Assembly (NCBI GenBank): GCA_964019425.1
Contig: OZ025856.1
Span: 496,001 to 560,000 of the forward strand
DNA length: 64,000 nt
Direction of reading: 5' to 3'
Source: Flectonema sp. DT1601
Lineage: Eukaryota > Euglenozoa > Diplonemea > Diplonemida > Diplonemidae
Shown here: positions 51,849 to 62,427 of the stretch, in pieces
Position numbering within the stretch: the stretch's first letter is position 1
Layout: every line of letters begins with the position of its first letter
The notes under the pieces: generated by a model
The model's database searches: none
The model's input: only the letters and a program-made list of their open reading frames with translations
What the model was told of the DNA's origin: nothing
Program-made: the position numbers and the translations under genes

Positions 51849-53338
51849 ATGGGTGCGGGAGCGTCATCCCCCAGACCGGCGTCACCGTCGACAAGCCATC
51901 GACAAGGTCGGAGAAGAAGTGGAAGTCCAGGAAGAAGAAGAAGTCGCAGAAGAGATGCCCCACCACAAGCTGCTGTAACAGCAGCGCAGTCAAGAGGTGA
52001 TGTTGTTACCTTTGCAGGTGGTGCTGGACAACAGATCTCGATGTGTCTATGTAAACCTCGCAGGTTAGAATACATTCTTGAAGGCCAATGGGTCAGAGCA
52101 ATTGAAAATATTTCTGCTTCCCTCGACCCCGACGGTATTGATCTCTGTACAGACAACGGGGAAGTCTTAACAGATCTCCCTCAACGAGACTCAGGTCTTC
52201 TTCGAATATTGGGAGGCCTAGCGAGACTTGCAACAAGAGCTTCTGTTCCTCATGACCTTTGGAGAGATGTACGTGAGGCAGGTATTGAAGTAGCTCACAC
52301 TAACACAGATAGCTGCTACTATTGTTCTAGACCTTTAGCAACTGCTCCTGCGTTCTGTACTGTCACTGGTCGGCTTCACCCGGTACCTCCATTCCAGGGA
52401 TGGGAACCAGTTCCTCCTGAAGAAGCTCTTTCAGCTGCAGAAAATCGAAGCGATTTGGTGGAATTTGAAAACGAACAGGGAGTTGTTCATAAATTTGTAT
52501 TTGTTAATGTTGGTCGTCTTGAAAAGTTTGTTGCTGGAGAATGGAAGCGACCCATCACTCGATTAGAAGTTCCACACATTGGAGCTCGCACCCTGCGAGA
52601 CTATCACGTCGCAGCACCAGCTGGTTGCATGTTAAGATCTGAAGGAATACGAGATCTTCTTGCAGAGATTGCTGTCTTAGCTGACAGAGCAGCTGTTGAA
52701 CATAATTTATGGGAACACAGTAGCCCTCCAGCCTTGTGTAGAGATTGTAGAAAACCTCTTCATTTAGCACCTGTTTGCTCAGAAACAAATCAACCTCATG
52801 CAGTTGGATCAGCTGAGCCATCATCATCAGCTATGATAAGAAGTCCAATACCTGTTCACTTAAATGATAATGGATCACTTAGAGTTAGAAGAAGGTTATC
52901 AGGTCCTTCTGAACATCCAACTACACCACAAATAGCACCAATATCGCCAACTAGTCCTGTTCCTGTTGAAAATCTCAGTCCTCCTCAATCTCTTCTCCCA
53001 CCAGCTGTGTCTGAAATGACACCAAATGCTCATAATTTAACTGTGGAAACAGTTGAAGATGATGAGCAAGACCACGTTGACCACGTTCACGGTATCGTGA
53101 GCGAAGAGTGTTGCGTTTGTCTTGAGGTGTGTCACGTGATTTGTCTTTTTTTTTTTTAAAAGTTTTCTTTCTATTGTATATTTTTTAATCCAATTCATTC
53201 AACAAACAATAACAGGAAGCGAAGAATACGGTTCTCATGCCCTGCAGGCATCTGTGTGTATGCAGTGGTTGTGCACAAATCTTAACGCAGTGTCCTCTGT
53301 GTAGGTTTGTTGTCGTTCATCGTTTCGAAGTGTTCTAA
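51849..53338 (+). CDS. RING-finger protein with myristoylation-type N terminus, two exons
   Basis: Exons 51849-53126 and 53216-53338, intron 89 nt (GTGTGT...AACAG, phase 0), give 466 residues. MGAGASS has Gly2 and Ser6, the N-myristoylation pattern, followed by a basic stretch (GRRRSGSPGRRRSRRR) suited to membrane contact. Two related beta-rich units follow (RGDVVTFAGGAGQQISMC...RLEYILEGQW; RSDLVEFENEQGVVHKF...RLEKFVAGEW), each ending in a paired-Cys segment (CYYCSRPL; CRDCRKPL). After a Pro/Ser-rich linker the C-terminal RING straddles the intron: CCVCLE, then NTVLMPCRHLCVCSGC and CPLCR, the C3HC4 form of IAP/MUL1-type ubiquitin ligases. Membrane-anchored ubiquitin ligase is the inference. 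Paralogue of the gene at 55157. Confidence 0.82.
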
Positions 53339-53528
53339 TCGTTGATGTGTCAGATTGCTCATAAATAAAGTGATAAAAGACGCAATTTTCTTACTTTTCT
53401 ATGTAAGAATCGACTCAAGGCGCGCGCTCTGTTTAGATGAGCTGCAGTTGTGGTTGACGGAAATGTAGTTAAGTAGTTGAACACTTCAACAAATTCTTTT
53501 TGGTTTTGTACAAGAAAAATTCAGAACG

Positions 53529-53559
<31 letters not shown>

Positions 53560-55156
53560 ATCTGGCTACTAATTAGGCCACGGTCCCAATGATGATAAGT
53601 TTCAGTTGTGATACTATGTAATAATAGCGAGTGATTAAATTTTAGATGGTCTCGTGGTCTGTTGCGGATGCGACACGTGTGACACGTTTCTATTCTTTCT
53701 TTTGACTATTCTTTTGAATTAATTGCTTACGAGTGAAAGATCAAGTGGACTGTTAAAAGCAAGCTGAGGTCAGTCAGTAGACGGCATTCCGCTGGATTTA
53801 TCCACTTGCCCAGAAAATCCGAAACATCCAACCTCCCCAAAAAAAAGAAAAAAGAAAAAAAAAGTATCAGTAACGAGGTACACGGAGATTACTCCAATCG
53901 GTGTCTAGTTGCTTGCTTTTTTTTTTTAATTGTGGTAATCAAGGTTACCTCAGGGGTAAGACTTTTAGGAATCTTGTTTACTTAAAAAAAAAATATTGAA
54001 AGAAAAAAATAAAATAAAATATTTTTGAAGAAATTTGCTAAACAAAACACGTGGATTCCACAAGGAATCAATTTCTGAAAAATTCAGACTTCTCGTGTGT
54101 TAGGTAGCAAATTCCCCGAGGTGTGAGGGTTGAGGGTGGGGAAATAAATAAAATAAAGATCACAATAAATGAATAAATAAATAAAAATAAATAAAGATAA
54201 ATAAAGATAAATAAATCTTCCCAATAGAGCTCATTCATTCCGCAGCATAAAGAGTATCCAGGTACTGTACTTCTCAGTAAAAAGAAATAGTCTCCGCGAT
54301 TGGGGTCCAGACGTCGTCAGCTCTAGTCTTTGCTAGCTAACTCACTAGTGGATCACAGTGAAACGAGAGAGGAGGAAAAAAAAAAAAGGAAAAAAGGAAA
54401 AAAAAAAAAGTCATTTCTTTCAGTACTGAGAATCTCAATGACTCATTGCACTCCTGGTCCGCTTAGTTCGACTTCCTTTCACGTTATAGCCATTATAAAA
54501 TAAAATAATAAATTATAAAACTACTTACTTTTTTTTTTTTTTTTTTTTCGTTCTTTCAGAAATCTTTTTGTTATTATTTTGCCTTTTTTTTTAATTCCTT
54601 TTCCCCATGTCTACCGTCAGCTGTAAAGATGTTGTGTCTAGGTTTTTTTTCTCTTCTTTTGAGCTACCCTGTAGTGGCTTTACGTTTTTTTTTTTAATTA
54701 TTTTTAATCTCATGTTATTTTCTACTTAGTTTTGTATACGTGAGCCACTGATACTAATTCATTGCAATACTACTATGCCAGTGAGGGAGGGGAAAAAAAA
54801 AAAGCATCAAAAAAAAAAAAAAAAAAAAAAGTGAAAAAGATTGGTTAAGATTGGCAAGGAAGAATTCGAAATTTTTTTTTAAATTTTTTTTTTTTTTTTT
54901 TTTGAGAATGGAGTTGTTAGTTAGCGAGTCTAACAGTAATCAGGTGGATCCCCAATTCTGCGGAACATGAGAATGTAATTTTGCAAAAAAAAAAAAAAAA
55001 AAAAACCAAAAAAAACAACAACATTTCAGAAGTTGAATGTATTTCTTTTTTCTAAAAAGCTTATATCATTCCCTTCATTCAGGTGTTGTGAAATGTCTTA
55101 ACTAGACTTTGGATACATCATAACAATATTTATTTCATTCAGAGCATCTAAGCATC
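53339..55156. other. Spacer between the RING paralogues
   Basis: 1.8 kb, no gene recognised. Contains an AAAT/AAAG microsatellite (54141-54216) and several A/T runs of 20-30 bases (53528-53557, 54810-54830, 54873-54903, 54986-55005). I did not find a degraded third paralogue here. Confidence 0.55.
54141..54216. repeat. AAAT-type microsatellite
   Basis: Runs of AAAT with occasional AAAG units (ATAAATAAAGATAAATAAAG), about 75 bp. Simple-sequence DNA. Confidence 0.7.
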
Positions 55157-56866
55157 ATGGGTGCCGGTGGGAGTACTGGTGTCCGCGAGAAGCGTCGTGA
55201 ACGGCGAGAGAAGAAAAAAGAAAAAAAACAAAGAAAGAGAAGACGCAGACGAAAGGGACTCGGAGACGAACCTCCCAGCGCTGCGATAAGCGCAGCAGCT
55301 ACGAGAGGTGATGTTGTTGCTTTGAGAGGTAGTGATGGTGAACTTATATCTTTATCTTTATGTAAAAGAAAACGACTCGAATACAGCGTAGACGGTAAGT
55401 GGATAAAAGCTCTAGACAGACTCACAGTCGAAACTGGTGACGACGATACAATTCGACTCCGATCCCGAAGGATGAGAATAATAAGCAGCCCCTGGAATGA
55501 TCAAATAAACGGACTACTTGTCTCAACAGCAAGACTTTGTGATGTCGCTAGTATTTCTCATAACTTATGGGGAGTAGTTCAAATATCAGATGCCCAACAT
55601 GAGTTGAGATGTATGTCTTGTGGATTACAATATAATACTGCTCCTCCATTCTGTTCAGCTACTGGTAGAGTTCATCCACCACAACTTTGGTATAGATCTA
55701 CTGGAGAACGACCACCTCTACCTCCTCCTGCTTGGAATGATGCAACTCAACTACCAGCGGGGTCTTCTCAAGTTCTTCCACACGTTAATCCAGGAACGAG
55801 ATCTATGATGGCTCCGATTGCACAAATAGTTTCAGATTGTAAACAACTTGACAGTCATCTTCTAACGTTCATTAATAAAGATTGTAGACCTTGTGCTTTC
55901 TTACTTACTAATCCTCACAGATTGGAGTACTTTGAATCAAAACAAATACCATCCACATTCCTAACACCTGACATACCCGCTTCTACTCCATCTGTATTGA
56001 GGGAGGAGGATGCGGCTGTTCCTTCTAATTGGGTTTGTAGTTTTATGCATTGTGAGACGCCTTCGTTAGAGGACGGAAAGTTAATATTACAAAAGAGTAA
56101 AGGATTATCTGTGACTATAAACATGCCTGTGGATTCTGATTTCTTAACAAGGCTCGGTGAGCTTTGTGATAATGCTCTTGTTACACACAACATGTGGTGT
56201 CTTGATGAAGTTACAAGACCTCAAACTTGGCCATGTCCAGCTTGCTTATTTAAGAACAACGATAGCGATCAATGTAAAGTGTGTGGAGCTTCTCGTCCTC
56301 AAGTGAATTTAGTGTCGACTCCAGTTGCTACGCCGTCATTGTCTCACATATTTACTCCTCCTCCTGGTGTGTCAGTTACTCCGGGGAAAGCTTTTCTTCC
56401 TCCTCCTATGAATTTAGATCCGAGTCCTGGTCCTTTGAAAGTGATAAGGAATTTAGCGTCACCGATACTGTCACCGACTACCCTTCCTGATATATCCCCT
56501 GAAGTAGCTGTTAGTGGTTATACGTTACCTCCGTCACTTGATCCTGGTTTTAGAAAGTTTGCATTGGGGCGTGAGAATCGCGCCTGTTCGCCATCATCAT
56601 CTTTTAGTGATGACGACTACGATGACGACTGTGATATAATTTCAACCGAATCTGAAGAAGGAGCTCCACTCTCTCCAGGTAGAGAGCTCGTTCAGGATGT
56701 CTCTCAGACAAAGATTAAAGAATGTTGTGTTTGTCTTTCTTCTCTTAAAAACACCGTTCTGATGCCCTGTAGACATCTTTGTATTTGTAGTTCTTGTGGT
56801 CCAATTATTACAGTCTGCCCTCTTTGTCACAAGGGAGTTACTCATCGACTTCAAGTTTGGGTTTGA
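55157..56866 (+). CDS. RING-finger protein with RanBP2-type finger, paralogue of the preceding gene
   Basis: 569 residues, one exon. MGAGGST (Gly2, Ser6) again suggests N-myristoylation, then a dense basic stretch (EKRRERREKKKEKKQ). The shared unit is clear: TRGDVVALRGSDGELISLSL...RLEYSVDGKW. A paired-Cys segment (CMSCGLQYNTAPPFCSATGR) matches the first gene's CYYCSRPL...FCTVTGR. Unlike its paralogue it has a RanBP2-type finger (WPCPACLFKNN...CKVCGASRP, about 357-382), a class that can bind ubiquitin or RNA. The C-terminal RING (CCVCLSSLKNTVLMPCRHL, CSSC, CPLCHKG) is uninterrupted, lacking the intron found at the same place next door. Likely a membrane-tethered ubiquitin ligase; substrate unknown. 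Confidence 0.85.
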   Translation: MGAGGSTGVREKRRERREKKKEKKQRKRRRRRKGLGDEPPSAAISAAATRGDVVALRGSDGELISLSLCKRKRLEYSVDGKWIKALDRLTVETGDDDTIRLRSRRMRIISSPWNDQINGLLVSTARLCDVASISHNLWGVVQISDAQHELRCMSCGLQYNTAPPFCSATGRVHPPQLWYRSTGERPPLPPPAWNDATQLPAGSSQVLPHVNPGTRSMMAPIAQIVSDCKQLDSHLLTFINKDCRPCAFLLTNPHRLEYFESKQIPSTFLTPDIPASTPSVLREEDAAVPSNWVCSFMHCETPSLEDGKLILQKSKGLSVTINMPVDSDFLTRLGELCDNALVTHNMWCLDEVTRPQTWPCPACLFKNNDSDQCKVCGASRPQVNLVSTPVATPSLSHIFTPPPGVSVTPGKAFLPPPMNLDPSPGPLKVIRNLASPILSPTTLPDISPEVAVSGYTLPPSLDPGFRKFALGRENRACSPSSSFSDDDYDDDCDIISTESEEGAPLSPGRELVQDVSQTKIKECCVCLSSLKNTVLMPCRHLCICSSCGPIITVCPLCHKGVTHRLQVWV

Positions 56867-57009
56867 AAGAGTAGCAGTTCTCACATTAAGAGATTTACCA
56901 CACCAAGTACCTGATCTAAACATGTCTTAGAGAAGTCATCATTGATAACGAATACATGATTACTTCTCACCCCTTGGGTTGGGATATGTTGAGGTAGGAT
57001 GGTGGGGTA

Positions 57010-57041
<32 letters not shown>

Positions 57042-57723
57042 CCTTATCGACTAGATTTAGGGCCCACTTCTCAAGGGTACAAAGTCCAAATACAAAGATT
57101 TTTCTGGTTTGGTTTTCTTTTTCTTCCCCCCTCGTTTTGTTATTCTGTTTCTCTCCGTTCTGCTTAGACTATGAAAAGAGTTTTTTGCTCCCAGCAAAGC
57201 CACGTCGCAACTAAAACTCTTTTCCCCTCTGCCATTCCCGCTTGTTTCTGTATTTCTTTTTTTATAGGAATCTTTCGTTGAGAGAGGTTATCGTTTTATT
57301 ATTTATTTACTTATTTTATTTGTTGGTAAAAAGCTTCACACCAAGTGTGGCAATTAAGGAACTAAAAAAAAAAAGACCAAAACCCGATTTTTTAATCATA
57401 GACAAGAGAAAAGGGGCGTGTGTAGAATAAACCGATTAGTTTGACTGTGCCCGTGCGTTGAAAAAACGCCGTGGTTTGTTTTCACCCCACCCAAAAGGTA
57501 CCGATAAGAAGCTGAGAAAATACTCAAAAGCACGAAGAAAACTGTGTTTTCTTCGTGGCCCTTGTGTCGCTTTTGTTTTTTAGTGATTTCGGGATCTTCG
57601 CTTTTTGATCGGAACAAGGATGTTGCCGGCTTAACTAATTTCGTGCAACTAACTGAGAGTTTCTGTGTAGGTGGTGCTGGTTTTTTCTTGGGTTAAACGC
57701 ACAGCGTTGTCGTTCCCCATGAT

Positions 57724-57757
<34 letters not shown>

Positions 57758-58117
57758 CTACTGTCATCTATCTTCCTTTTTTGATGCAAACTTTTTTTTT
57801 TCCCCCCACGCAGATAATGAATGATATTTCTTCTTCTTTAATTTATCCCAAAAAATGAATGGTCAATTTACGTCTCTTTTTCTCGCTTGTGAGGCTCCCG
57901 TGAAATTCTCCGGAAGTTTTGACTTCCCTGACTCCGATAAATAAATAAATAAAATAATGTTGGTCTTAAAGTTTTAAAGGTTCAAACCGCTACTGAAGTG
58001 CTGAGGATTCTAAGAGCTACCCAGATTCTCTTTGATTCTTGTTCTTATCCAGTACTCAATTTATGTGTTGAACTCGCTGTCTAATTTGAATGAGGGATCA
58101 CGATAAACTTTTTATTG

Positions 58118-58148
<31 letters not shown>

Positions 58149-59092
58149 CAATTTGAAGTTATCTTGCTGCTGTACACCGTAAGCATAGGAAACATCAAAA
58201 AATCACATTTTTTTTTTTCCTTAAACACAGGAAAGCGTGTATTTTGCTAACTAAACTATTTCCTCCCACCCACGCTTCTTTATTTTTTCATTTCCATTTT
58301 TTTTTTTTTTTTTTTTTTTTTTTGTTGTACAGCATGGGACATGAATGCTCTCTGCATTTAATGCAGAGGTAGTTTCCATAGTTTCGTGTGTGCACTGTAA
58401 ATGAGATGTTCTACCTTCCTAGGTTATTTTCTATAGCCTAATTCTCTCAGTTACTTTAAAAAAAAAAAAAAAAAAGAACCTGACACACACGTATTCTGTG
58501 AATACCGATTTTGGTGGAATGTTCCACCCCTTTTTTTTTTTTTTTTTTTGAGAGGAAAATTCTCTCATCAACGCACAGGTTGGGAATTAAAAAATCATTT
58601 TTTTTTTTGGAATAAGAATAAGAGAAGGGGAAAAAAAAAAAAAAAAAAAAGTAACGGAGGACAGCCATCAGCCTGTGGCATACAGAAGATAGTTAGTGAT
58701 TTTCAAATGACAAACTTTTTCAAGAAAGGGAAAAAAAAAAAAAAAAAAAAAAAAGGGGGAAAAGAAAAATTCTGGTGGGGAAAATATTTTCGTTTTTAAA
58801 AAAAAGAAATCTTGACATATTTTCCTTCTCCATAGGTTTTTTTTTTAAACATCGGCCCTGATGAGGGGAAAAAGTAAAAAAAAAAAACTTTCTTCCTAAC
58901 ATCATTCAATGATGCAGGTTGCACTGAGGGAAAATACTTCCAGAAATTATTTTAAAACCTTCTAATATTCTCCCCTCCCCTTATTTTTATTATTATTTTT
59001 TTTATTTAAAACTTATTTTGATTTTTGTTGCAACCATAACTATAATCACACTTTAATTTATACTCTAAAACTAAAAGAGTAGGATATAGCTG

Positions 59093-59124
<32 letters not shown>

Positions 59125-59172
59125 GTTCTTTTTCTCCTCTCCCTTTCTTTTGGTTTTGGTTTTTTTTTTTTT
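56867..59172. other. Spacer before the MULE transposon
   Basis: 2.3 kb of AT-rich sequence with many long homopolymers (57012-57042, 57727-57755, 58119-58147, 58297-58323, 58730-58754). No conserved protein, RNA or named repeat is recognised. Open frames are Phe/Lys strings. Confidence 0.55.
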
Positions 59173-59179
59173 GGGTTAT

Positions 59180-59396
59180 GGCCCAAAATACCCCACCTGG
59201 TGGCCCAAAATACCCCAAAGTGGCCCAAAATACCCCGAAGTGGCCCAAAATACCCCGAAGTGGCCCAAAATACCCCAAAGTGGCCCAAAATACCCCAAAG
59301 TGGCCCAAAATACCCCAAAGTGGCCCAAAATACCCCAAAGTGGCCCAAAATACCCCAAAATGGCCCAAAATACCCCGAAGTGGCCCAAAACCTGGC
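59180..59396 (+). repeat. Left terminal array of the MULE (20-bp unit, about 11 copies)
   Basis: Units of TGGCCCAAAATACCCCAAAG, with AAAG or GAAG variants. The first is interrupted by CCTGG and the last decays into CCTGGCCAAA. Its mirror image lies at the other end of the element. Confidence 0.9.
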
Positions 59397-59415
59397 CAAA
59401 TTTACTCACACTTAG

Positions 59416-59921
59416 CCAGGGATAATTCTCAGTAAGGCCGCCGTCACCGTGAACAAACATAACCCAAGAAACAAGCAATTCTCCAATTTTCTTCATCTCA
59501 CTCACTTCAGTCGGGATTGTACACAAGCCAAGAAAATTACTCGAAAGTCGAGGCAGTTCGAACGTCAGCATTCACATTAGCAAGCAACCAGTCCTGAGTA
59601 CTTAAAGAACCCAATCATTACGTGCATCAGCCACAGTCACACTTAGTATAGCGTTAGTACAGAGGACACGGATCTGCTATGCAGGGAAGTGACTTGAACT
59701 CGTTCAACTAATTAATGTGTGCAGATATAAGCGCCGCGAATTGACGGGTCTGAAGTTATGCTTTCCGAAGAGAGCAACCACCCACGCGAGTGTTATTTTG
59801 ACGCCATAACCTGTAGCTTTCAACACATAACAACCAGGGATAATTCTCAGTAAGGCCGCCGTCACCGTGAAGCTGCTACAAACATAACCCAACAAACAAG
59901 CAATTCCTCCAACTTTTTTCA
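59416..59921 (+). repeat. Internal ~85-bp direct duplication in the MULE
   Basis: CCAGGGATAATTCTCAGTAA begins both copies, at 59416-59495 and 59834-59921. The second has a few extra bases (AGCTGCTA) in the middle. Non-coding, between the left array and the 3' end of the transposase gene. Confidence 0.75.
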
Positions 59922-60130
59922 CATGTCGTTACTCACCTCGGACACACTCAGCCAGCCAGAGCTTCTCGATGATTTATCATCGTCCTGTTGAAAGGGAAGG
60001 GCTAAGCATAAGATTTGTTGTAATTTAAAATAACAAGAGTGATAATTGTGATCCAAATTTTCTTAAAAGGGTTGATTCATTGTGGTTACACAAAACTAAA
60101 TAAAAAAGTGAAAAGTATTCATGTTTTTTC

Positions 60131-62074
60131 TTATTCTTTCTTCTGTCTCTTCCTTGCCTTGTCAGCACCCTTGCGCTTTTTTTTCTCGTTTTCTTTCTTC
60201 TTCTTTCTCTTCTTTTTCTTCTTTTCTTTCTCTCTCTTCGTTTTCTTTTTATTCTTTTCTGCCTCTTTCGCCGTTTCACGGTGAGACTTAGTTATTTCGC
60301 GTTCACCATAAACTCGCAGCCGTTTTACCCTTGAGCGACCTATGGATCTCTTTACTAGAGGAGGTTTTGTTTCATCCGCTTCCAGCTCAGGAAGTCCGAG
60401 CCCCAAGGTTGGGACAGGATAGGTGTACACCTTTGCTGCTGTTTTTGCCCACAATTTCTGATTTACGAAACTGTAGGCCGCATCCAACGGCTCCCGATCA
60501 CTAAACTGCTCAATGGCGGACATAGCATGTGAGCACGGAACACCGTACTCTTGGAAAGTGCTGCATGTGCAGCTCAATTCGTTGAGATCTGCAGTCCATC
60601 TCCACTCCCCATCCTCCACCTCATACACCCCCTCCCTTACCCTAGTCGCCATGTGGTCCTTCCGTGCCGTAGCGTAGTTCGCCTTCAAGCTGCTGCGTAC
60701 CCGCTTGACAGGGGCAAGGGATCGCAGCTTGCTACAACCTTCTACCTCTGCAGCAAACTCCTCCATTCTCGTCACTGCTTTGTGCAGAGCGTGTCTGCGA
60801 GTTCCCTCCATCAGGTCAATATAGTTTAAACCCCGAAGGGGGACTAGGACCGCGTTCAGAGACTCGGCTATATTGCTCGTTGTGTGACCGCAGCGGGGGT
60901 GGGGAATGTGGGCTTGGCAAAAGGTACCTAGTTCTTGTGCAGACACATAGTCAGCTGCACGCTTGGAGATTTTCTTAAGCTCTTTAAGCAACTCTTTGGC
61001 TTTAGCAGTGGATCTTGCATGTACTAATTGCTTGTACACCAAGAATGCTGCCTTGCCGTGCAGCTTTAATACGTTTCTGCCCATGTGGGCAGTGCAAAGA
61101 CAGTGTGTCGTTGCCAGTCGTGAAAACACATTTGACACGCCCTTGAACTTGTCAGAAATACTAACGACACCTGTACGAAACACTGAGTTTCCAATCCAAT
61201 CTTTGTGCAGCTTCACAAAAGTGGACCACCCGTCCTTGTTTTCATTTCCCTCCGATATCATAAATATCAGTGGAAACAAGTGGCTGTTGGCATCAACGCC
61301 AACGGAGACGTACAAAACACCCTTGTACTTTCCTGACAGGTGTGTCGCGTCGAAGGCGAACACGGAGCGAAGAAATTTCGCTCCTCTGCGAGAGTGTCCG
61401 AAGGACCACGCCGCCTTATTGAATCGACCGTCTTCGTCGACTCTCAACATGGTGCGGCTTTCACAGTCCGCGTCCTCCACAGCCCTCATCCAGGCAGCAA
61501 TCTTTGTGATTGCTACCTCTGGCTTCATGGAACCCAGCAGGTGGTTCAAAGTATTTCGTGCCACCTTTCTTCCTACCCTTACGCCACACATCTTTTTTGC
61601 CAGCTTTGTCACCGACTTCACAGTGAAGCTTACGGCTACTGACCGCAAGATTTCTGCCAAGCACTTCGAGGAAATGCTGGCCTGGCTTTTTCCGCAATTA
61701 TGATGCGGGTTGGACGAGGTAGTTGTCCACCCGTCCCTCCCCGCCCGTGCATGTGCAGAAAACTTGCACTTCTTGTCAGCGCATATCAGCTGCGCGCGGG
61801 TTCTGTCGCTCTGCTTCGCTCTTAACCCCTTACCCCGCTGGGTCTCACAATGGCGCACTGCCGTCTCCCACCCTCGCTTGCTGCTGAAAACCTCATCCTG
61901 CCACTCTTGAATACCCTCAGGCAGCGAGGAAGACTGGGAGGAGTGGGAGTGAGAGAAGTAGGAGGAGTTAGCCGATTCAGAATCGCTGCATTCTGAATTA
62001 GAATCACTGTATTCTGAATTAGAATCGCTGTATTCTGAATTAGACAGGTCAAAATTCTCGGTTGCTGATGACAT
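60131..62074 (-). CDS. MULE transposase
   Basis: 647 residues, read on the minus strand, start ATG at 62074. The N terminus is Ser/Asp/Glu repetitive (NSEYSDSNSEYSDS), followed by a FLYWCH/WRKY-like DNA-binding region with Cys and His (CADKKCKFSAHARAG...NPHHNC). The catalytic core has FAFDATHLSGKYKG (first Asp), VSISDKFKG (second Asp), HCLCTAHMGRN and NIAESLNAVL (Glu), fitting the MULE DDE fold. A SWIM zinc finger follows (CTCSTFQEYGVPCSH). The C-terminal 70 residues are almost pure Lys/Arg/Glu. It would cut and paste the element by acting on the inverted ends. No break is apparent. Confidence 0.93.
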   Translation of the reverse strand: MSSATENFDLSNSEYSDSNSEYSDSNSECSDSESANSSYFSHSHSSQSSSLPEGIQEWQDEVFSSKRGWETAVRHCETQRGKGLRAKQSDRTRAQLICADKKCKFSAHARAGRDGWTTTSSNPHHNCGKSQASISSKCLAEILRSVAVSFTVKSVTKLAKKMCGVRVGRKVARNTLNHLLGSMKPEVAITKIAAWMRAVEDADCESRTMLRVDEDGRFNKAAWSFGHSRRGAKFLRSVFAFDATHLSGKYKGVLYVSVGVDANSHLFPLIFMISEGNENKDGWSTFVKLHKDWIGNSVFRTGVVSISDKFKGVSNVFSRLATTHCLCTAHMGRNVLKLHGKAAFLVYKQLVHARSTAKAKELLKELKKISKRAADYVSAQELGTFCQAHIPHPRCGHTTSNIAESLNAVLVPLRGLNYIDLMEGTRRHALHKAVTRMEEFAAEVEGCSKLRSLAPVKRVRSSLKANYATARKDHMATRVREGVYEVEDGEWRWTADLNELSCTCSTFQEYGVPCSHAMSAIEQFSDREPLDAAYSFVNQKLWAKTAAKVYTYPVPTLGLGLPELEADETKPPLVKRSIGRSRVKRLRVYGEREITKSHRETAKEAEKNKKKTKREKEKKKKKRKKKKENEKKKRKGADKARKRQKKE

Positions 62075-62189
62075 TTTTTGAGGAACTAGCTGAGGAGAAA
62101 GTTGTTATAAATCCGAATAAATTGAACCTGTGGGAGCCTTCCTGTACACAAATTGACTTACAAGTTCAAAGCCCGAGGTTCGGTGTATT

Positions 62190-62357
62190 TTGGGGTATTT
62201 TGGGCCATTTTGGGGTATTTTGGGCCATTTTGGGGTATTTTGGGCCACTTTGGGGTATTTTGGGCCACTTTGGGGTATTTTGGGCCACTTTGGGGTATTT
62301 TGGGCCATTTTGGGGTATTTTGGGCCATTTGCAAAAAAAGTGGGGTATTTTGGGCCA

Positions 62358-62358
<1 letters not shown>
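62190..62358 (-). repeat. Right terminal array of the MULE (20-bp unit, 8 copies)
   Basis: The inverse of the left array: GGGGTATTTTGGGCCACTTT and ...CATTT variants in tandem, with GCAAAAAAAG inserted before the last unit. It starts about 115 bp upstream of the transposase start codon, so the transposase promoter must lie in or next to this array. Confidence 0.9.
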
Positions 62359-62390
<32 letters not shown>

Positions 62391-62396
62391 CCAGTC

Positions 62397-62427
<31 letters not shown>

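Larger units (their letters stand above)
59173..62363 (-). mobile_element. MULE (Mutator-like) DNA transposon, apparently complete
   Basis: About 3.19 kb, inserted in a T tract. The ends are inverted: GGGTTATGGCCCAAAATACC at 59173 and, read from the other side, GGGCAATGGCCCAAAATACC ending at 62363. Behind each tip lies a tandem array of a 20-bp unit in mirror orientation, so the terminal inverted repeats are largely satellite-like. Both flanks are poly-T, so a 8-10 bp target duplication would be all T and cannot be delimited. A single 647-codon transposase lies inside on the minus strand, plus an internal direct duplication. More G+C-rich than neighbouring spacer. The intact frame and near-identical ends suggest recent activity. 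Confidence 0.85.

Noticed and set aside
59180-59396. CRISPR-like regular array
   Set aside because: Units are contiguous 20-bp repeats with no spacers, in a eukaryotic transposon end.
59058-59571. Overlapping open frames on both strands rich in YFGxxWxIxG or PKYPKVAQN
   Set aside because: They are translations of the 20-bp transposon-end array (20 bp is not a multiple of 3, so every frame repeats); no independent gene is implied. The same holds for 62062-62525.
60963-61703. 246-residue frame on the + strand within the MULE
   Set aside because: Antisense shadow of the transposase, which alone carries the DDE and SWIM motifs.
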